Positions 33,877-44,245 of a stretch of DNA of 64,000 bases are shown piece by piece (position 1 is the first letter of the stretch; every line of letters starts with the position of its first letter). The stretch comes from Lucinisca nassula (Eukaryota > Mollusca > Bivalvia > Lucinida > Lucinidae), in contig OY757014.1 in assembly GCA_963580285.1 (NCBI GenBank), positions 97,013,372-97,077,371 on the forward strand. The letters run 5' to 3'. The position numbers and the translations under genes are program-made. The notes under the pieces are model-generated. The model saw nothing but the letters and a program-made list of their open reading frames with translations. It searched no databases and was not told where the DNA came from.

Positions 33877-34505
33877 ATACCCTCTAAAAGTAGCAGATGT
33901 GTAGCTTCGATACACCAAAGATATGCAGGAAGATTCGTAACAGGAGTAAGATTCATGCTAAGGAAAAGATGTAGGAAAGGGGTAAACTCCGGTCGAAATT
34001 TGAAAACTCGAGACGAGAAATTAAGAATGACATCGAGCCAGTTCGGTCATCAACCAGACTATGGCAGCGGAAGTCAAACTGCACATGTTCTTTCACCGGT
34101 GTGATCGAACGACCTCTCGTAGATCTTTGGTAAACAAATGTGACAGCCCAAATGTCACGATTGGAATTTTTGGACGACGAGGAAGATCACCATTTTGAAC
34201 ACTGAAGAAGTAGCAGTGCCGATTCTATCTTTCATATTGTGCATATTTTACATCTTTTTACAAATAAACATGCTTTAACAACACTTAACTTGTGTATTTT
34301 CCCTTGGGCAAACAGATTTTCTTACTTTTCGCCGCCATCTTGTACAGTGTTTACCAGAGAAACCTAAGCTTTAGTCTTGTTGGACCAGAGTGACGTGATG
34401 ACTTTCCTGCCATTCGACCAGACTGATCACACTTTGGTTAATCATTGGTTAACCATGGTTAACCACGGTTCTAGATTGAACATCAAAAATTGGGTCTTAC
34501 TATAA
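33877..34505 (-). other. Probable 5' leader of the ORF1-bearing LINE
   Basis: Lies upstream (in sense) of the ORF1 remnant. It holds CAAGATGGCGGC on the minus strand (34331-34342) and TGACGTGA at about 34,391. No other frame is seen. Extent inferred only from position. Confidence 0.45.
34331..34342 (-). promoter_or_regulatory. YY1-like site CAAGATGGCGGC
   Basis: Exact match to the CAAGATGGCGGC YY1 motif used near the start of mammalian L1 elements, in the same orientation as the ORF1 remnant. A role here is inference. Confidence 0.4.
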
Positions 34506-34596
34506 AGTAGAAGTGGAGGCAATGATCAGGAATCGATACAATCAACCCACAGCTCCTATCAGAGACACCAAAGAGAAAGAAACACAAGCACGAAAC
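34506..34596 (-). mobile_element. LINE L2 3'-end fragment
   Basis: GAAGTGGAGGCAATGATCAG to AAACACAAGCACGAAACA; only the last about 90 bp of the UTR survive before RT sequence begins. Confidence 0.8.
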
Positions 34597-35945
34597 ACAC
34601 GCCCGGTGTCACTGACCTGTGTTCTATGAAAATTGCTTGAACACATAGTCTGCTCAAACATCATGGCCCACTTGGATGAACATAAACTTTTGTCAGACAG
34701 ACAGCATGCATTTAGGAAAAGGCATAGTTGCGAAACTCAGTTGAGCACGGTTATTAATGATTGGGCAAAAATCCTGGACAAAGGGGGGCAGGTGGACACA
34801 TTTATTCTGGACTTTGAGAAGGCTTTTGACACCCCTCCTCATGAACTACTTAAATCCAAATTATTTGGTTATGGAATTGGTGGGAAGACTCTTAAATGGA
34901 TAGATTCCTTCCTTTGCTACAGAAAACAGCGTGTTGTTGTTAATGGTGAATCTTCAGTATGGGCGCCAGTTTTGTCTGGAGTCCCACAAGGGACCGTTCT
35001 TGGTCCTCTATTGTTCTCCCTGTACATCAATGATATTTCCACTGATATTGACTCAGAAATAAGACTGTTCGCAGATGACTGTGTTTGTTACCGGGAAATT
35101 AGAGATACAGATGACTCACTGAAACTTCAGGCTGACATAGATAGATTAGGATGTTGGGCCAGAAAATGGGGCATGAGATTTCAACCAGTTAAATTCAATA
35201 TTATGCAGATAACAAGGAAGAGATCTAATAAAGTTGAGGCTTCTTACACCTTAGAGGGAACGGTCCTCGAAAATGTGAATTCCATTAAATACCTTGGTGT
35301 GACAATCACTCACGATTTGAGATGGAATACACACATTAGCAATATGTGTACAAAGGCGAATAGAACACTTGGTTTCCTGAGGCGAAATCTTCATCAGTGT
35401 CCTCAGGATGTGAAAGAAACAGCATACAGGGGACTTGTTCGCCCAATCTTGGAATATGGTAGTTGCATCTGGGACCCAAGCGGAGTGGTCCTAAATGAAG
35501 AAATTGAAAAAGTTCAGAATAGAGCTGCTAGATTTGTAACTGGAAATTATTGCTTTGAAACTGGGAGCATGACTGGAATTCTAGGAAAATTAAGATGGGA
35601 GTCTCTATAGAAAAGGAGAAGAGACAGTAGGCTCATACTCTTATACAAAGGTCTAAAGGGTGCTGCCAGCATTCCAACAGATGACCTTGTTCCCCCAGCT
35701 AGGCATTGTAGAAAACACCATTCAATGACGTTTCAGACCCTTACTGCAAGAACGGATATTTATAAAGAATCGTTTTTCCCCCGAACCATTAGAGATTGGA
35801 ATGCCCTTCCCGATTCTATTATTTTGACGGCTGAAGGTGCTGAGGATTATGTAGCTAAGTTTACATCTTTGGTTAGAGCTAGGGACTAACTTCCCATATC
35901 ACAGGTCCTGGTGTATGAATGTCATTTGACGTGTCACCAGTAACA
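34597..35945 (+). pseudogene. Non-LTR retrotransposon reverse transcriptase (jockey/CR1 group), near intact
   Basis: The frame starts in RPVSLTCVL, meets TGA at 34627-34629, then is open from 34633 to a TAG at 35608. It continues in frame to a TAA at 35887 (SFFPRTIRDWNALPDS near the end). Visible RT motifs: TFILDFEKAFDTPPHE (A, catalytic D), SGVPQGTVLGPLLFSLYIND (B), IRLFADDCVCY (C, FADD), FQPVKFN.MQITRK (D) and IKYLGVTI (E). The N-terminal endonuclease is missing (5' truncation). The 3' end is about 35,945 with a TTCTGATTCTGA tail. Two nonsense codons mean it is inactive. Parts of the same family sit at 11,915, 13,922/17,559 and 24,768. Confidence 0.93.
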
Positions 35946-36480
35946 ATTCTGATTCTGAACAGACCCTAATGGAAACAGCAATAGCGGAAGAAGCGACAAT
36001 AAGCGTCAAGAAACGACAAGCGTCATGATCTTATTCAGTTAAATATGTGCATACCTGTATCAGATTTTTATGAATTCGTGCATACATAAAGTATTCTAAA
36101 GTATCATATTTGAATAGTTCCAATTATATTGCATATTCTGGGTCAAAATAAAACAGTAAAATCGCGTGTGTAACCGCGTGCGCTTGAGAAAAAGCGACAA
36201 GGAAATGTTAGGACTGGCAAAGACTGTCAGATGTAAGTCTTGTTTTTTCTCGAATTGAAGTCATATTCTAATGGTCAGATTTGACCATTACCGCAGGTGT
36301 ATATTACATACACTCCAGGTTTTTGCAGGATGAAAGCTTACACAGAAATCATGTAATTAAGGTAGGGATCTTTAACCTTTTGTTCTCTCCTATTACTGCT
36401 ACTCGCTCACATCTGAGCATTACGAGCAGGATTTCCTGGGTGGTAACCAGTACTTTTTTTTAATTATTTTATTTTATTTT
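35946..36480. other. Intergenic with SINE R fragment
   Basis: 36,281-36,380 has the GGTGTATATTACATACACTCC and GGTAGGGATCTTTAACC blocks of SINE family R, apparently split from its remainder at 36,603 by the SINE at 36,481. Confidence 0.6.
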
Positions 36481-36602
36481 TTTAAGCAATGTGGATGAAG
36501 TGCCTTGCTCAAGGACACAACACTTTGGTCAGCGTGAGGCTCGAACCCGGAACCTCTCGATCACAAATCCGATGCGCTACCACTGCACCAAAGCGCTCCA
36601 CA
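36481..36602 (-). mobile_element. tRNA-like SINE family L, nested
   Basis: The minus-strand head at 36,532-36,598 has A-box TGGTGCAGTGGTAGCGC and B-box GGGTTCGAGCC. The body contains the TGTCCTTGAGCAAGGCACTT block common in metazoan tRNA-SINEs. It interrupts a family R SINE (blocks at 36,354-36,380 and 36,603 onward). Confidence 0.85.
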
Positions 36603-36797
36603 ACCTGCACAGGGGATGGTTCTCCCTCCACAGGGGGCCTCCAGTTAAGATCCCGATCCGAAGGACGGTGCACTTTTATGACATTCATCCCTGCAAATGA
36701 TGCCAATGGACCGAAATTTTATCGCCGCTGCCGGGGATCGACCCAGGATCTCTAGCATCAGAGGCAAGTGCATTAACCACTGAGCTATCACGCTCCG
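36603..36797 (-). mobile_element. tRNA-like SINE family R
   Basis: Minus-strand copy with head at right (GTGGTTAATGCACTTGCCTC, GGGTCGATCCCCGG) and body GGGGCCTCC / GGACGGTGCACTT. Confidence 0.88.
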
Positions 36798-37159
36798 TAA
36801 TTAAAGTAAGTCATAACCCGCAAGCCATAATGATTGAGAAATTCAACTGAAAAAAAAAATAACCTCAAACTGAGTGAAGGAAATTAATTAACGATTTGGG
36901 CTGTGATATATTTTCTTTTCGCTATTTCCTGGTGAGCGGTACTACCGGCTTTTATACTCGGCCATCCGGCGGGTGTATTTCTACTTTTACACCGTTCAAT
37001 TTCGCGCAACAAATGAAATTTTCAGCAATATTTACAACTAATTGATCTGCAAGCAGGGGGTATTATAGAATCTGCCAGCCACTGTTTATTTACAGTATTT
37101 ATGAGTAGGCCACTGATGGTAAGGTCACTGAATCGACGGTATGTCGATTTTGGGATGCT
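36798..37159. other. Intergenic
   Basis: Nothing recognised. Confidence 0.5.
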
Positions 37160-37350
37160 CACGGAGGAGAATCGGGGACGTTTCGGCCTTGAGTCGTTGC
37201 GGTCGGGTCGTTTCGGCCTGGGTCGTTTCGGCCTAAATTTGGACCTGGGTCGTTTCGGCCTATTTCGATGGGAAACGGGTCAACTCGGCCTGTAACCAAC
37301 TCGGCCCCTGAGTCAACTCCGCCTCAAGCCAACTTGGCCGGGTCAACTCG
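37160..37350 (+). repeat. GGTCGTTTCGGCCT / GGTCAACTCGGCCT motif array
   Basis: Four GTCGTTTCGGCCT-type words (37,176-37,262) are followed by five CAACTCGGCC-type words (37,278-37,352) at uneven 15-35-bp spacing. A third variant set (TTTCGGCCC, GACTTGACC) is at 37,815-37,905. Not a regular satellite. Confidence 0.75.
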
Positions 37351-38165
37351 GCCTGCATTCATCAAGCATTATATGACAAATCATTAGTGAATGGAGAATT
37401 CTTTTCGCCTTTGACCAAAGTTATATTTTCTGAAAATTATTACTTGGGAATCGGACTTAAATGCACATTTTCAAGCTGTATTGATCAAAAAAGTATTTAG
37501 TTCACATCAAAGACTAACATTCGTTTCTGGTCCTTTCAGTAGTTTTCCAGTCCAGTATAAATGCCACACCACATCTTAAGTCTATCAGGAGTTATTCTAA
37601 ATGATATAAACCTGCTGTCCACAAATTGATTAGAAATGATAATATTGTGTGACAATCCAACCATGCCATTGAGGTCTGCTGGAAAAGATGTATGGAATAA
37701 GAAGTACCTAAAGACTTAAAACACGTAAGGATTACACAGATAATATATTATATAAGACATTTAGCATATGATTTCATCAAGGACACATCCGTCAGGCTAA
37801 ATTTGTATTAGGGTCTGACTTGACCAGGCCGACTTGACTCAGGGCCAAGATGACCAGGATTCAATTCGATGGGTCCTTTCGGCCCTGGGTTGTTTCGGCC
37901 CGATTTTATTAGATAGCATTTTTTTCTGTATAAAACATTATTATTTAAATTTGGAATATTATTGAAACGCCCTGTTAACCATGGTTATGATAGCCCAATT
38001 CAAGTGTTTTAATTAATTTAATTTATTCATCAGGATAACGGTATAAGAACTAAAACTATATACTTTTCTTTCTACAATGATTGAATTCGGTAACAAAGTC
38101 AGCAGACAAAAATCACATACATACAATGTCATATTTACATACATACATACATACGTGCATTTATC
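37351..38165. other. Intergenic with second motif cluster
   Basis: 37,815-37,905 repeats the TTTCGGCCC / ACTTGAC words. CATA repeats lie at 38,118-38,155. No gene. Confidence 0.55.
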
Positions 38166-38464
38166 GCCCCCCTGCCCATCAGAGCTTGAAGAAATAGATG
38201 GGCTGCATGATGCTTCCATGCAGAGCTGAAACAGACCGCACACGAATACTGGTAAACAGCTTAGAGGATCTAAGCCTACCCAGGCAGAGCGGTGCGAGTG
38301 TTGGCCAGCCCATGTTTATAAACCCTATTGGTTTAATTGGGCGACGGCTTGAGATGTCATTTCATCTCAATGTCGGGTAAAAGTCCCGCAAAATTGGAAG
38401 CAACGTCTCCAAAATGACCTATACAGTGTTGACTGGGACGTTAAACCTCAAATCAAACAAACAA
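38166..38464 (+). mobile_element. SINE-like family V, full copy
   Basis: Head CCTGCCCATCAGAGCTTGAAG to tail GTTAAACCTCAAATCAAACA; about 299 bp. It is followed by a short second head-like piece (TTTCATGCAGGGTTGAACCG). Confidence 0.92.
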
Positions 38465-38556
38465 ATCAGGGCTACATTATGCTTTCATGCAGGGTTGAAC
38501 CGATTGCACATGAGTACACATAAATAAAGAATAAAAAAAGATAAATAAAAATTATA

Positions 38557-38679
38557 TTAAATAATAATTAAAATACATGTTCCACAAAGGCGATGCTGCC
38601 ACCGGTCACACATGTCACACGTAACGGCATGGCGTCGGCCATTTATTTCCTTGTCACATGAGATGCACAATTCAGACAT
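38557..38679 (-). CDS. Candidate zinc-binding first exon (CxxC..CxxC..WQH)
   Basis: 40 codons from ATG at 38679: MSELCISCDKEINGRRHAVT, CDMCDRWQHRLCGT, then an AT-rich tail and stop. CxxC-x(n)-CxxC-DRWQH is a PHD/treble-clef-like pattern. The good match should end at ..RLCGT (about 38,578), where an intron could begin, although no clean donor is visible. A truncated paralogue at 24,234-24,317 argues for a repeated, possibly transposon-related family. No downstream exon was found on this strand. Confidence 0.45.
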   Translation of the reverse strand: MSELCISCDKEINGRRHAVTCDMCDRWQHRLCGTCILIII

Positions 38680-38760
38680 TTTGAAATTTACTTCGACGAT
38701 CGTTATAAGCAATTTCAAAGATAAGTGATGGGGTGGTGTCTCGAAGCACCTTATATACAT

Positions 38761-39949
38761 TGGTTGCCGACATTTAAAAGACTTCAGTGAAACAAATTTT
38801 AAAGCATATCAATTATAACATATTTGTTGTTTTTTTTGTTTTTTTGTAAATTAACAGAACCGCCATTCCCCGACGAACTCAAAGGGCTGCTAATTAAAGA
38901 CGCTTTCATTTAACGTGTGTTTTCAAACTGTTACAATAACGTAATTACACCGCCAACTAGTTGATCACTTATATAGGGAATTGGTTAACTCCATCAAAAG
39001 TGATTAACGGCTGATTGATTAACGGGCCATTATCATGTGATGATATAATGTGATGAAATAATTTACTTCTTAAAAAGCCAAGAACTTTAAAATCTGTAAA
39101 TAAATAAATAAATATATTACAATTGAGGTGTCATGATGGCTGCAGAAGGTTCATAGTTTTGAAGACCATGATTAGACTGCACACTACTCTTATGCAGGAT
39201 TGTCTGAGTCTTTCATTGTCGGAAAAGGACAAAATTATATAGGCGTGTTTTCGTCATGTTGTATGTCGCTGTGTCCGCAGAATGTTCCCAAAGATTTTGA
39301 AGGTTTGTGAAGTTCGTCTCAAAGGTATGATTAGACTGCACGCAAGCGCACAATGGTCTACTTCACATGCCACATACAGACATGCATGGTGCGCATCCAT
39401 TCTAAGGTTTTCTTAATAGCCCTGGGGCGGCAAAAGGCTTCTGCGGTTAGCAGAAACTGATCACATGGCACTGACTTGCAGAATGATCAGTATTTACTAG
39501 TATCAATGACACGCACATTTTGAGAACAGCATGCGAAATATTTGCGAAATGTAGTCTAATTATTTTATATGATCAGCCTCCATCTGTCGTTGTGATACCT
39601 TCAAATACCTAATAACCTATAAATCTGTTCATTGTGATTTGGCCGAAATGACCCAGCCCCGAAATGGGGCCGAAACGAAATTCCGTTTTGGGCAATTTTT
39701 TTAAAAGCTGCGCTTGTATTTTCGTGTGTGCAAACCAGCGGAAAAATCCGAGTTAATCCTTGAGTAAAACTGATAATAATTAATGCACTGTCCAGTATTA
39801 TTGGGGATTTAAACACATCTGCAGATGGGCATTAACAAATGAAAACAGTCGTTTCTTGAAGCGATTGCAAAGATGAAAGTAAATCAAAACGGTTAATTGC
39901 CTTCAACCAACGGACCATGTTAGTTAACCGAATCGTTTTATAAACCCCG
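38761..39949. other. Intergenic
   Basis: 39,180-39,400 has weak GATCAG-type repeat traces. 39,640-39,690 carries GGCCGAAATGACCC and GGCCGAAACGAAATTCCG, relatives of the 37-kb motif on the other strand. No gene. Confidence 0.5.
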
Positions 39950-40440
39950 ACCGTATTTGTCACGGATCAGTCTATTCTATTATTACACTGTAAACACAAG
40001 CCTCCGGTGCTCTTGATAAGCCTACAATCTTCTGCGTGACAATGTGTGAAAATAAAATAGTTATGGCTCTAATTTGCATTTATTCCCCAATCATAAAATT
40101 TAATCCACAATCGGTGTGAAAATGATGTAAACGCTCCTTAGATGTTTAGCTACATCTAACGGTAGATGTATGCATCTACTGTCTCGTGCATGGTTATATT
40201 TTGGCGCCAAAATAGCAGATGCTTGGCGGGAAAAGTCGAACGCTTTTCAGAGAGCCAGATAAGCTTCGTATTTTCGTAAATTACGGATTAAAAAATGCAA
40301 AATACGAAGTGGTTGAAAATTTAAATCGTACCATTTACGGTAGACCTTTCTTAGGTTACGAAGGAGACAATGATATGGCGCGTATTTACGCAGTAATCCT
40401 TGCATAACGTTTCGTAACATGACCATCTACAATTGTCAGC
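39950..40440 (+). mobile_element. TIR-transposon interior fragment
   Basis: Matches 41,600-41,890 (ATAAAATTTAATCCACAATC, TTTGGCGCCAAAATAGCAGA, GGGAAAAGTCGAACG). Ends were not found. Confidence 0.75.
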
Positions 40441-41299
40441 TCAAAGACAATGAAAGGGTGTGTAATTAATACCCTTCCTCTACCCGACGGCTATCCGCTG
40501 TGATTAGAAATAAGAAGAATAATCCGAAACGTGTTTTCACACCTGCAGCTGTAGTTAGTCACTTCACTGGTCTCACAAATGTTTTGCTTTTTTTTCCGTG
40601 CACATAATTTCCCGCATGTACGTTTGTTGCATTAATACTTTAGCGGAAAATATGACTGTGGGATAGGTGAAAACAGACAAGCCTGTGCAGTCTGATCTGT
40701 CTGTACACTCCTTTTATGCCTCTGGTGTTTTAAAACAGCAGCAAGCGGGTTGTCTAGACTCACTAGTTAATCTGGTCTTTTGTAAAAAAGTAACACATTT
40801 TTGGCTGTTCGTAGACTCATTAACCTTGTTTGTTTCGACCGTAGAATGCGCCTGAATGCAAACTATTACGTTGTAAGTGAATAGGTACTTGGATCAGACT
40901 GTTCAACATCTCTCACATGAAATGTCTTCCTGAAAATCTTTGAATGTGCAGTCACTGTTCACAAGGTTTCATATCGCTTAAAAACGTGTTTCTTGCCGTT
41001 TTCCAATGCCTTTGATTATTGAATCATGATGGTTGTTTACTTCTGATACGGTTCAAGTATCTATTCACTAAAAAAATATATTTTTGTCACAAACCGGTAA
41101 ATTGACTGGCGTATTAGGTGTTAATAAAGTTTTTCCGACATGCTATGACCGCACATCTCGGTTATAATAGCGGATTTGCACGGGATTACCAGTATTTATT
41201 CATAATTTGATGCAGCGCATGTAATGTATGTTATAATTGAAACTGTTAGAATTTATTAAATCTTTTTCTGAAGATAAAAGAAACAATTAAATAAATATG
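40441..41299. other. Intergenic with GATCAG repeat
   Basis: 40,655-40,860 is a GATCAG-type unit (GACAAGCCTGTGCAGTCTGA, then TTTAAAACAGCAGCAAGCGG). No gene. Confidence 0.5.
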
Positions 41300-41341
41300 T
41301 ACTATAAAAGGGTTATCCTTTGGAAGCAAAGAATATACCAC

Positions 41342-42732
41342 CAGGGGCTGACAAATCCATTGCCCGGCCGCCCGGGACAAGTCCTAAATCGCGCCGGGCA
41401 GGTGCACTTTGACCTTTCGACGCCCGGTCGGGCAAGTGCAAAAAAATCGTCTACAATCGTCAGTCTTTTGAGTCCTTAATTACAGAAAAACTAGACCAGT
41501 AAGTAAATCCAATAATTCCCGCATTGTCGGCAATTCAGAGACGAAACCATCCATGTTTTTATAACGGTTCATTTAGACACTATTGTTAATCCCTGTCATA
41601 TAATTACCAATTAAACATGATTGCCCAACGGTGCGTGTCTATCATTTCTGGTGTAGTGTGTACCGCCATCGCTATCGATAAGCTTGACAAGGTGTGAAAA
41701 TAAGATTGTCTCTAATTTGCGTTTGTCCCTGCCATAAAATTTAATCCACAATCAATGTGAAAATGATTTAATAGCTCCTAAGACGATTTGCTACATCTAA
41801 GGTAGTAAAAACGGACTATTCTACTATCTCGTGAACGGTTATGTTTTGGCGCCAAATAGCAGACGCTGGTGGAAAAAAGTCGAATGTTTTAATGTTGGTA
41901 ACCGCGGATTAGTCGCGCCTCTATCCACAACCGTTTAGCTATCGAGAAAATATTTTTTACCGGTTCCAAACATTTTTTTTTTCTGATAGAGATAGGCCCC
42001 ATTAAAATAAAACAATGACGTTAAACACGTGCGGTGTTGCTATGGTCGGATGACGTCATTTACCGATCGCGTGCAGAAAAATGGGAGTGGTGGTTTGTGG
42101 ACGACGATTTGGATGGCGGAAATGATGATCACATTGAACTTGCTTGTAGGGTGGGTGTGAACGTTTGGGTTCGTTTGTGATAGTGTGGGTTCTCGTCTTC
42201 TGGTTGGATCATTAAATCCAAGCTAAATAAACTGCATTCTTTTAATCTTTTATCTCGCTGCCCTGACACTTCTGATCGTTTGAGTAGATCTGTATCGGCT
42301 GCAGCTCGTGTTTATCGTGCTTGTCAAGCTAAATGAGTTTATATAACTGTATCTTAAATTGCTAATCGTTTAAGGTATTATGTCAGCAATTAACTTGAAA
42401 GGTACCGTTATTGGCTGTGACAACAACAGTATTTTCTACTGTATTACCGCACAGAGGGAAATAAATAGAAGTGAATGCAATGATCAGGAATCGATACAAT
42501 TAACCCTGAGCTCCCATCAGAGACACCAAAGGGAAATAAACACTAACATGAAATAACTAGACCCTAATGGAAAGTGGTTGTGCTTGAAACTTGACAGAAA
42601 CCTTGGATTATATTTATAAATGTTGGTCGTCATCATCGTCACCATTATCAACCCCCCCCCCGACATCCAAAATCCTGGGCAAGTAGGATTTTGAGCTGGC
42701 CAAGTGCAAAAATTTGGATTTGTCAGGCCCTG
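41342..42732. mobile_element. Non-autonomous TIR transposon with CAGGG ends
   Basis: Terminal inverted repeats CAGGGGCTGACAAATCC (41342-41358) and GGATTTGTCAGGCCCTG (42716-42732), 16 of 17 matching. A 6-bp direct repeat TACCAC flanks it (41336-41341 and 42733-42738). It splits a repeat S copy whose uninterrupted form is at 28,496-28,615, confirming the ends. CAGGG ends suggest hAT-like, but hAT normally duplicates 8 bp. No transposase. A LINE tail is nested at 42,466. Confidence 0.87.
42466..42574 (-). mobile_element. LINE L2 3'-end fragment, nested
   Basis: About 109 bp of the L2 3' end (GCAATGATCAGGAATCGATA on + strand). Absent from the paralogous transposon fragment at 44,190-44,225, which runs straight through, so it inserted into the 41,342 element. 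Confidence 0.82.
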
Positions 42733-42815
42733 TACCACAGAACTGAAACGTATGGAGTGTACATGTTTTCATGGCCAGACTAGCTAGTTTAGGCCAATTA
42801 GGCCTCATCAGTGAC
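42733..42815 (+). repeat. Repeat S, right half of the split copy
   Basis: TACCACAGAACTGAAACG, TATGGAGTGTACATGTTTTC, GGCCAGACTAGCTAGTTT. The left half is 41,300-41,341 (TATAAAAGGGTTATCCTTTG). Confidence 0.85.
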
Positions 42816-42854
42816 CCATATTCATATTTTTATCATTCCGACGCTTTTTTCCCC

Positions 42855-43200
42855 ACAACATTGTCATCAATGCACGGTTGTGTGCTATTACATTTTAGTT
42901 CAAACTGAACCGTTTTTTCACTCTTTATCGCTGCACAGACTGATCTCTTTGTCTGCCGTGTTCTATACCACATTTAACCAAAATACAATTAGTAGGATCA
43001 ACTTGTAATACTTTGGTTTTCATGCATATATCGATCTGTGAATCGCAGGTGGCCAGGCCAGCACGAAGTGCATGCTTATTTACAACTATTCATCTCAATT
43101 TGAAAATAGAATTATCGTCCTATCAAGCTTCTTAGATGTCTCGTCGGCGTCTTTGAACATGAACGCAGAAAAACTGGCAGTGCATCATAAAAGTTTCTTA
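42855..43200 (+). repeat. Dispersed repeat paired with 20,465-20,745
   Basis: Collinear with the 20.5-kb copy but about 65 bp longer through insertions. No identity assigned. Confidence 0.75.
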
Positions 43201-43654
43201 GCGTCCTACGACACAGACGGTATTTTTATTCGCGTCTACGCTACTGATATCGAGTGCCCCACTCCAACTTTCCAGCTAGCGCAAACACTGAGCATAATAT
43301 GTTCAGAAAGTGTAGTCTGATCTGGGTGTGTGCTGTTTGCTAAGACATCTGTCCAGAAACATAAGGGTGATTCTGTTTACTGGCTTGATAAGTCTTTATA
43401 ATCAGTATCAGTGAACTATTTACTAGCTTAAATTGTAATGAATCGGTAGTTAACCAGGTTCATAAAAATACGAAATGACCTCCCGATTTGATCAGTATAT
43501 TTACTGACCCATTTTTTCAGTTTACTGAAAAGGTTTTAATTTTGATAAGTAAATACGAAGTGGGGATAAAAAATTATCTGGAGCTATGGCTTTAATGTGT
43601 GTAAACACATCTGTATGTTGTTGTTGGTCGGGAATTGTGGAAGGTACTGTTCCC
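43201..43654. other. Intergenic
   Basis: A short GTAGTCTGATCTGGGTGTGTGCTG trace of the GATCAG repeat lies at 43,312. No gene is seen. Confidence 0.5.
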
Positions 43655-44245
43655 TATCCAGCATTATCCACAACCGTTTAGCTATCAAAAAAATATGTTT
43701 TTTTACCGGTTGCAAACATTTTTATGAAAGAAATACGCCCCATCAAAATAAAATTAAAACAATTAAACATGTGCGGGGTTGCTGAGGTGGGATGACATTA
43801 TTTACCGATCGCGTGCAGAAAAACGGTAGCTGCTGTTTATGGACGGTTGATTTCATGGCAATTTTGGTGGTGGAGATCATTGATGTTCACCTTGAACTTG
43901 CTTGGTGAGCGGGTGTGAAAGTTTTGGATGGCGGGGTCCTCGTCTTGTGGCTGGATCATTAAATTATAAACTAATCTGCATTCTTTATTCTCTTTTCTCG
44001 CTAACCTGACACTTTTGATCTTTTGAGTATATCGGCTGCAGCTTATGTTAATCGTGCGTGTCAAGTTTATATAGCTATCAGTATCTTTAATTGCTAATAT
44101 GACATGTCTGCAATTAATTTGAACTTGAAAAAGTACCGTAATTGACAGTGACAACTACAGTATTATCTACCGTATTTCCGCACTTAAAAGTCGGAGGGGA
44201 ATGAAGTTGTTGTGTGCTCGAAACTTGATCGAAACCTTAGATTAT
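43655..44245 (+). mobile_element. TIR-transposon fragment, second copy of the 41.3-kb type
   Basis: Collinear with 41,920-42,610 (ATCCACAACCGTTTAGCTAT, CGATCGCGTGCAGAAAAA, GGCTGGATCATTAAAT, GAAACTTGATCGAAACC). It stops where the family F element begins, suggesting that element inserted into it. Confidence 0.82.

Noticed and set aside
34633..35610. Host gene of 325 codons
   Set aside because: It is LINE reverse transcriptase with RT motifs A to E, 5'-truncated and carrying two nonsense codons.
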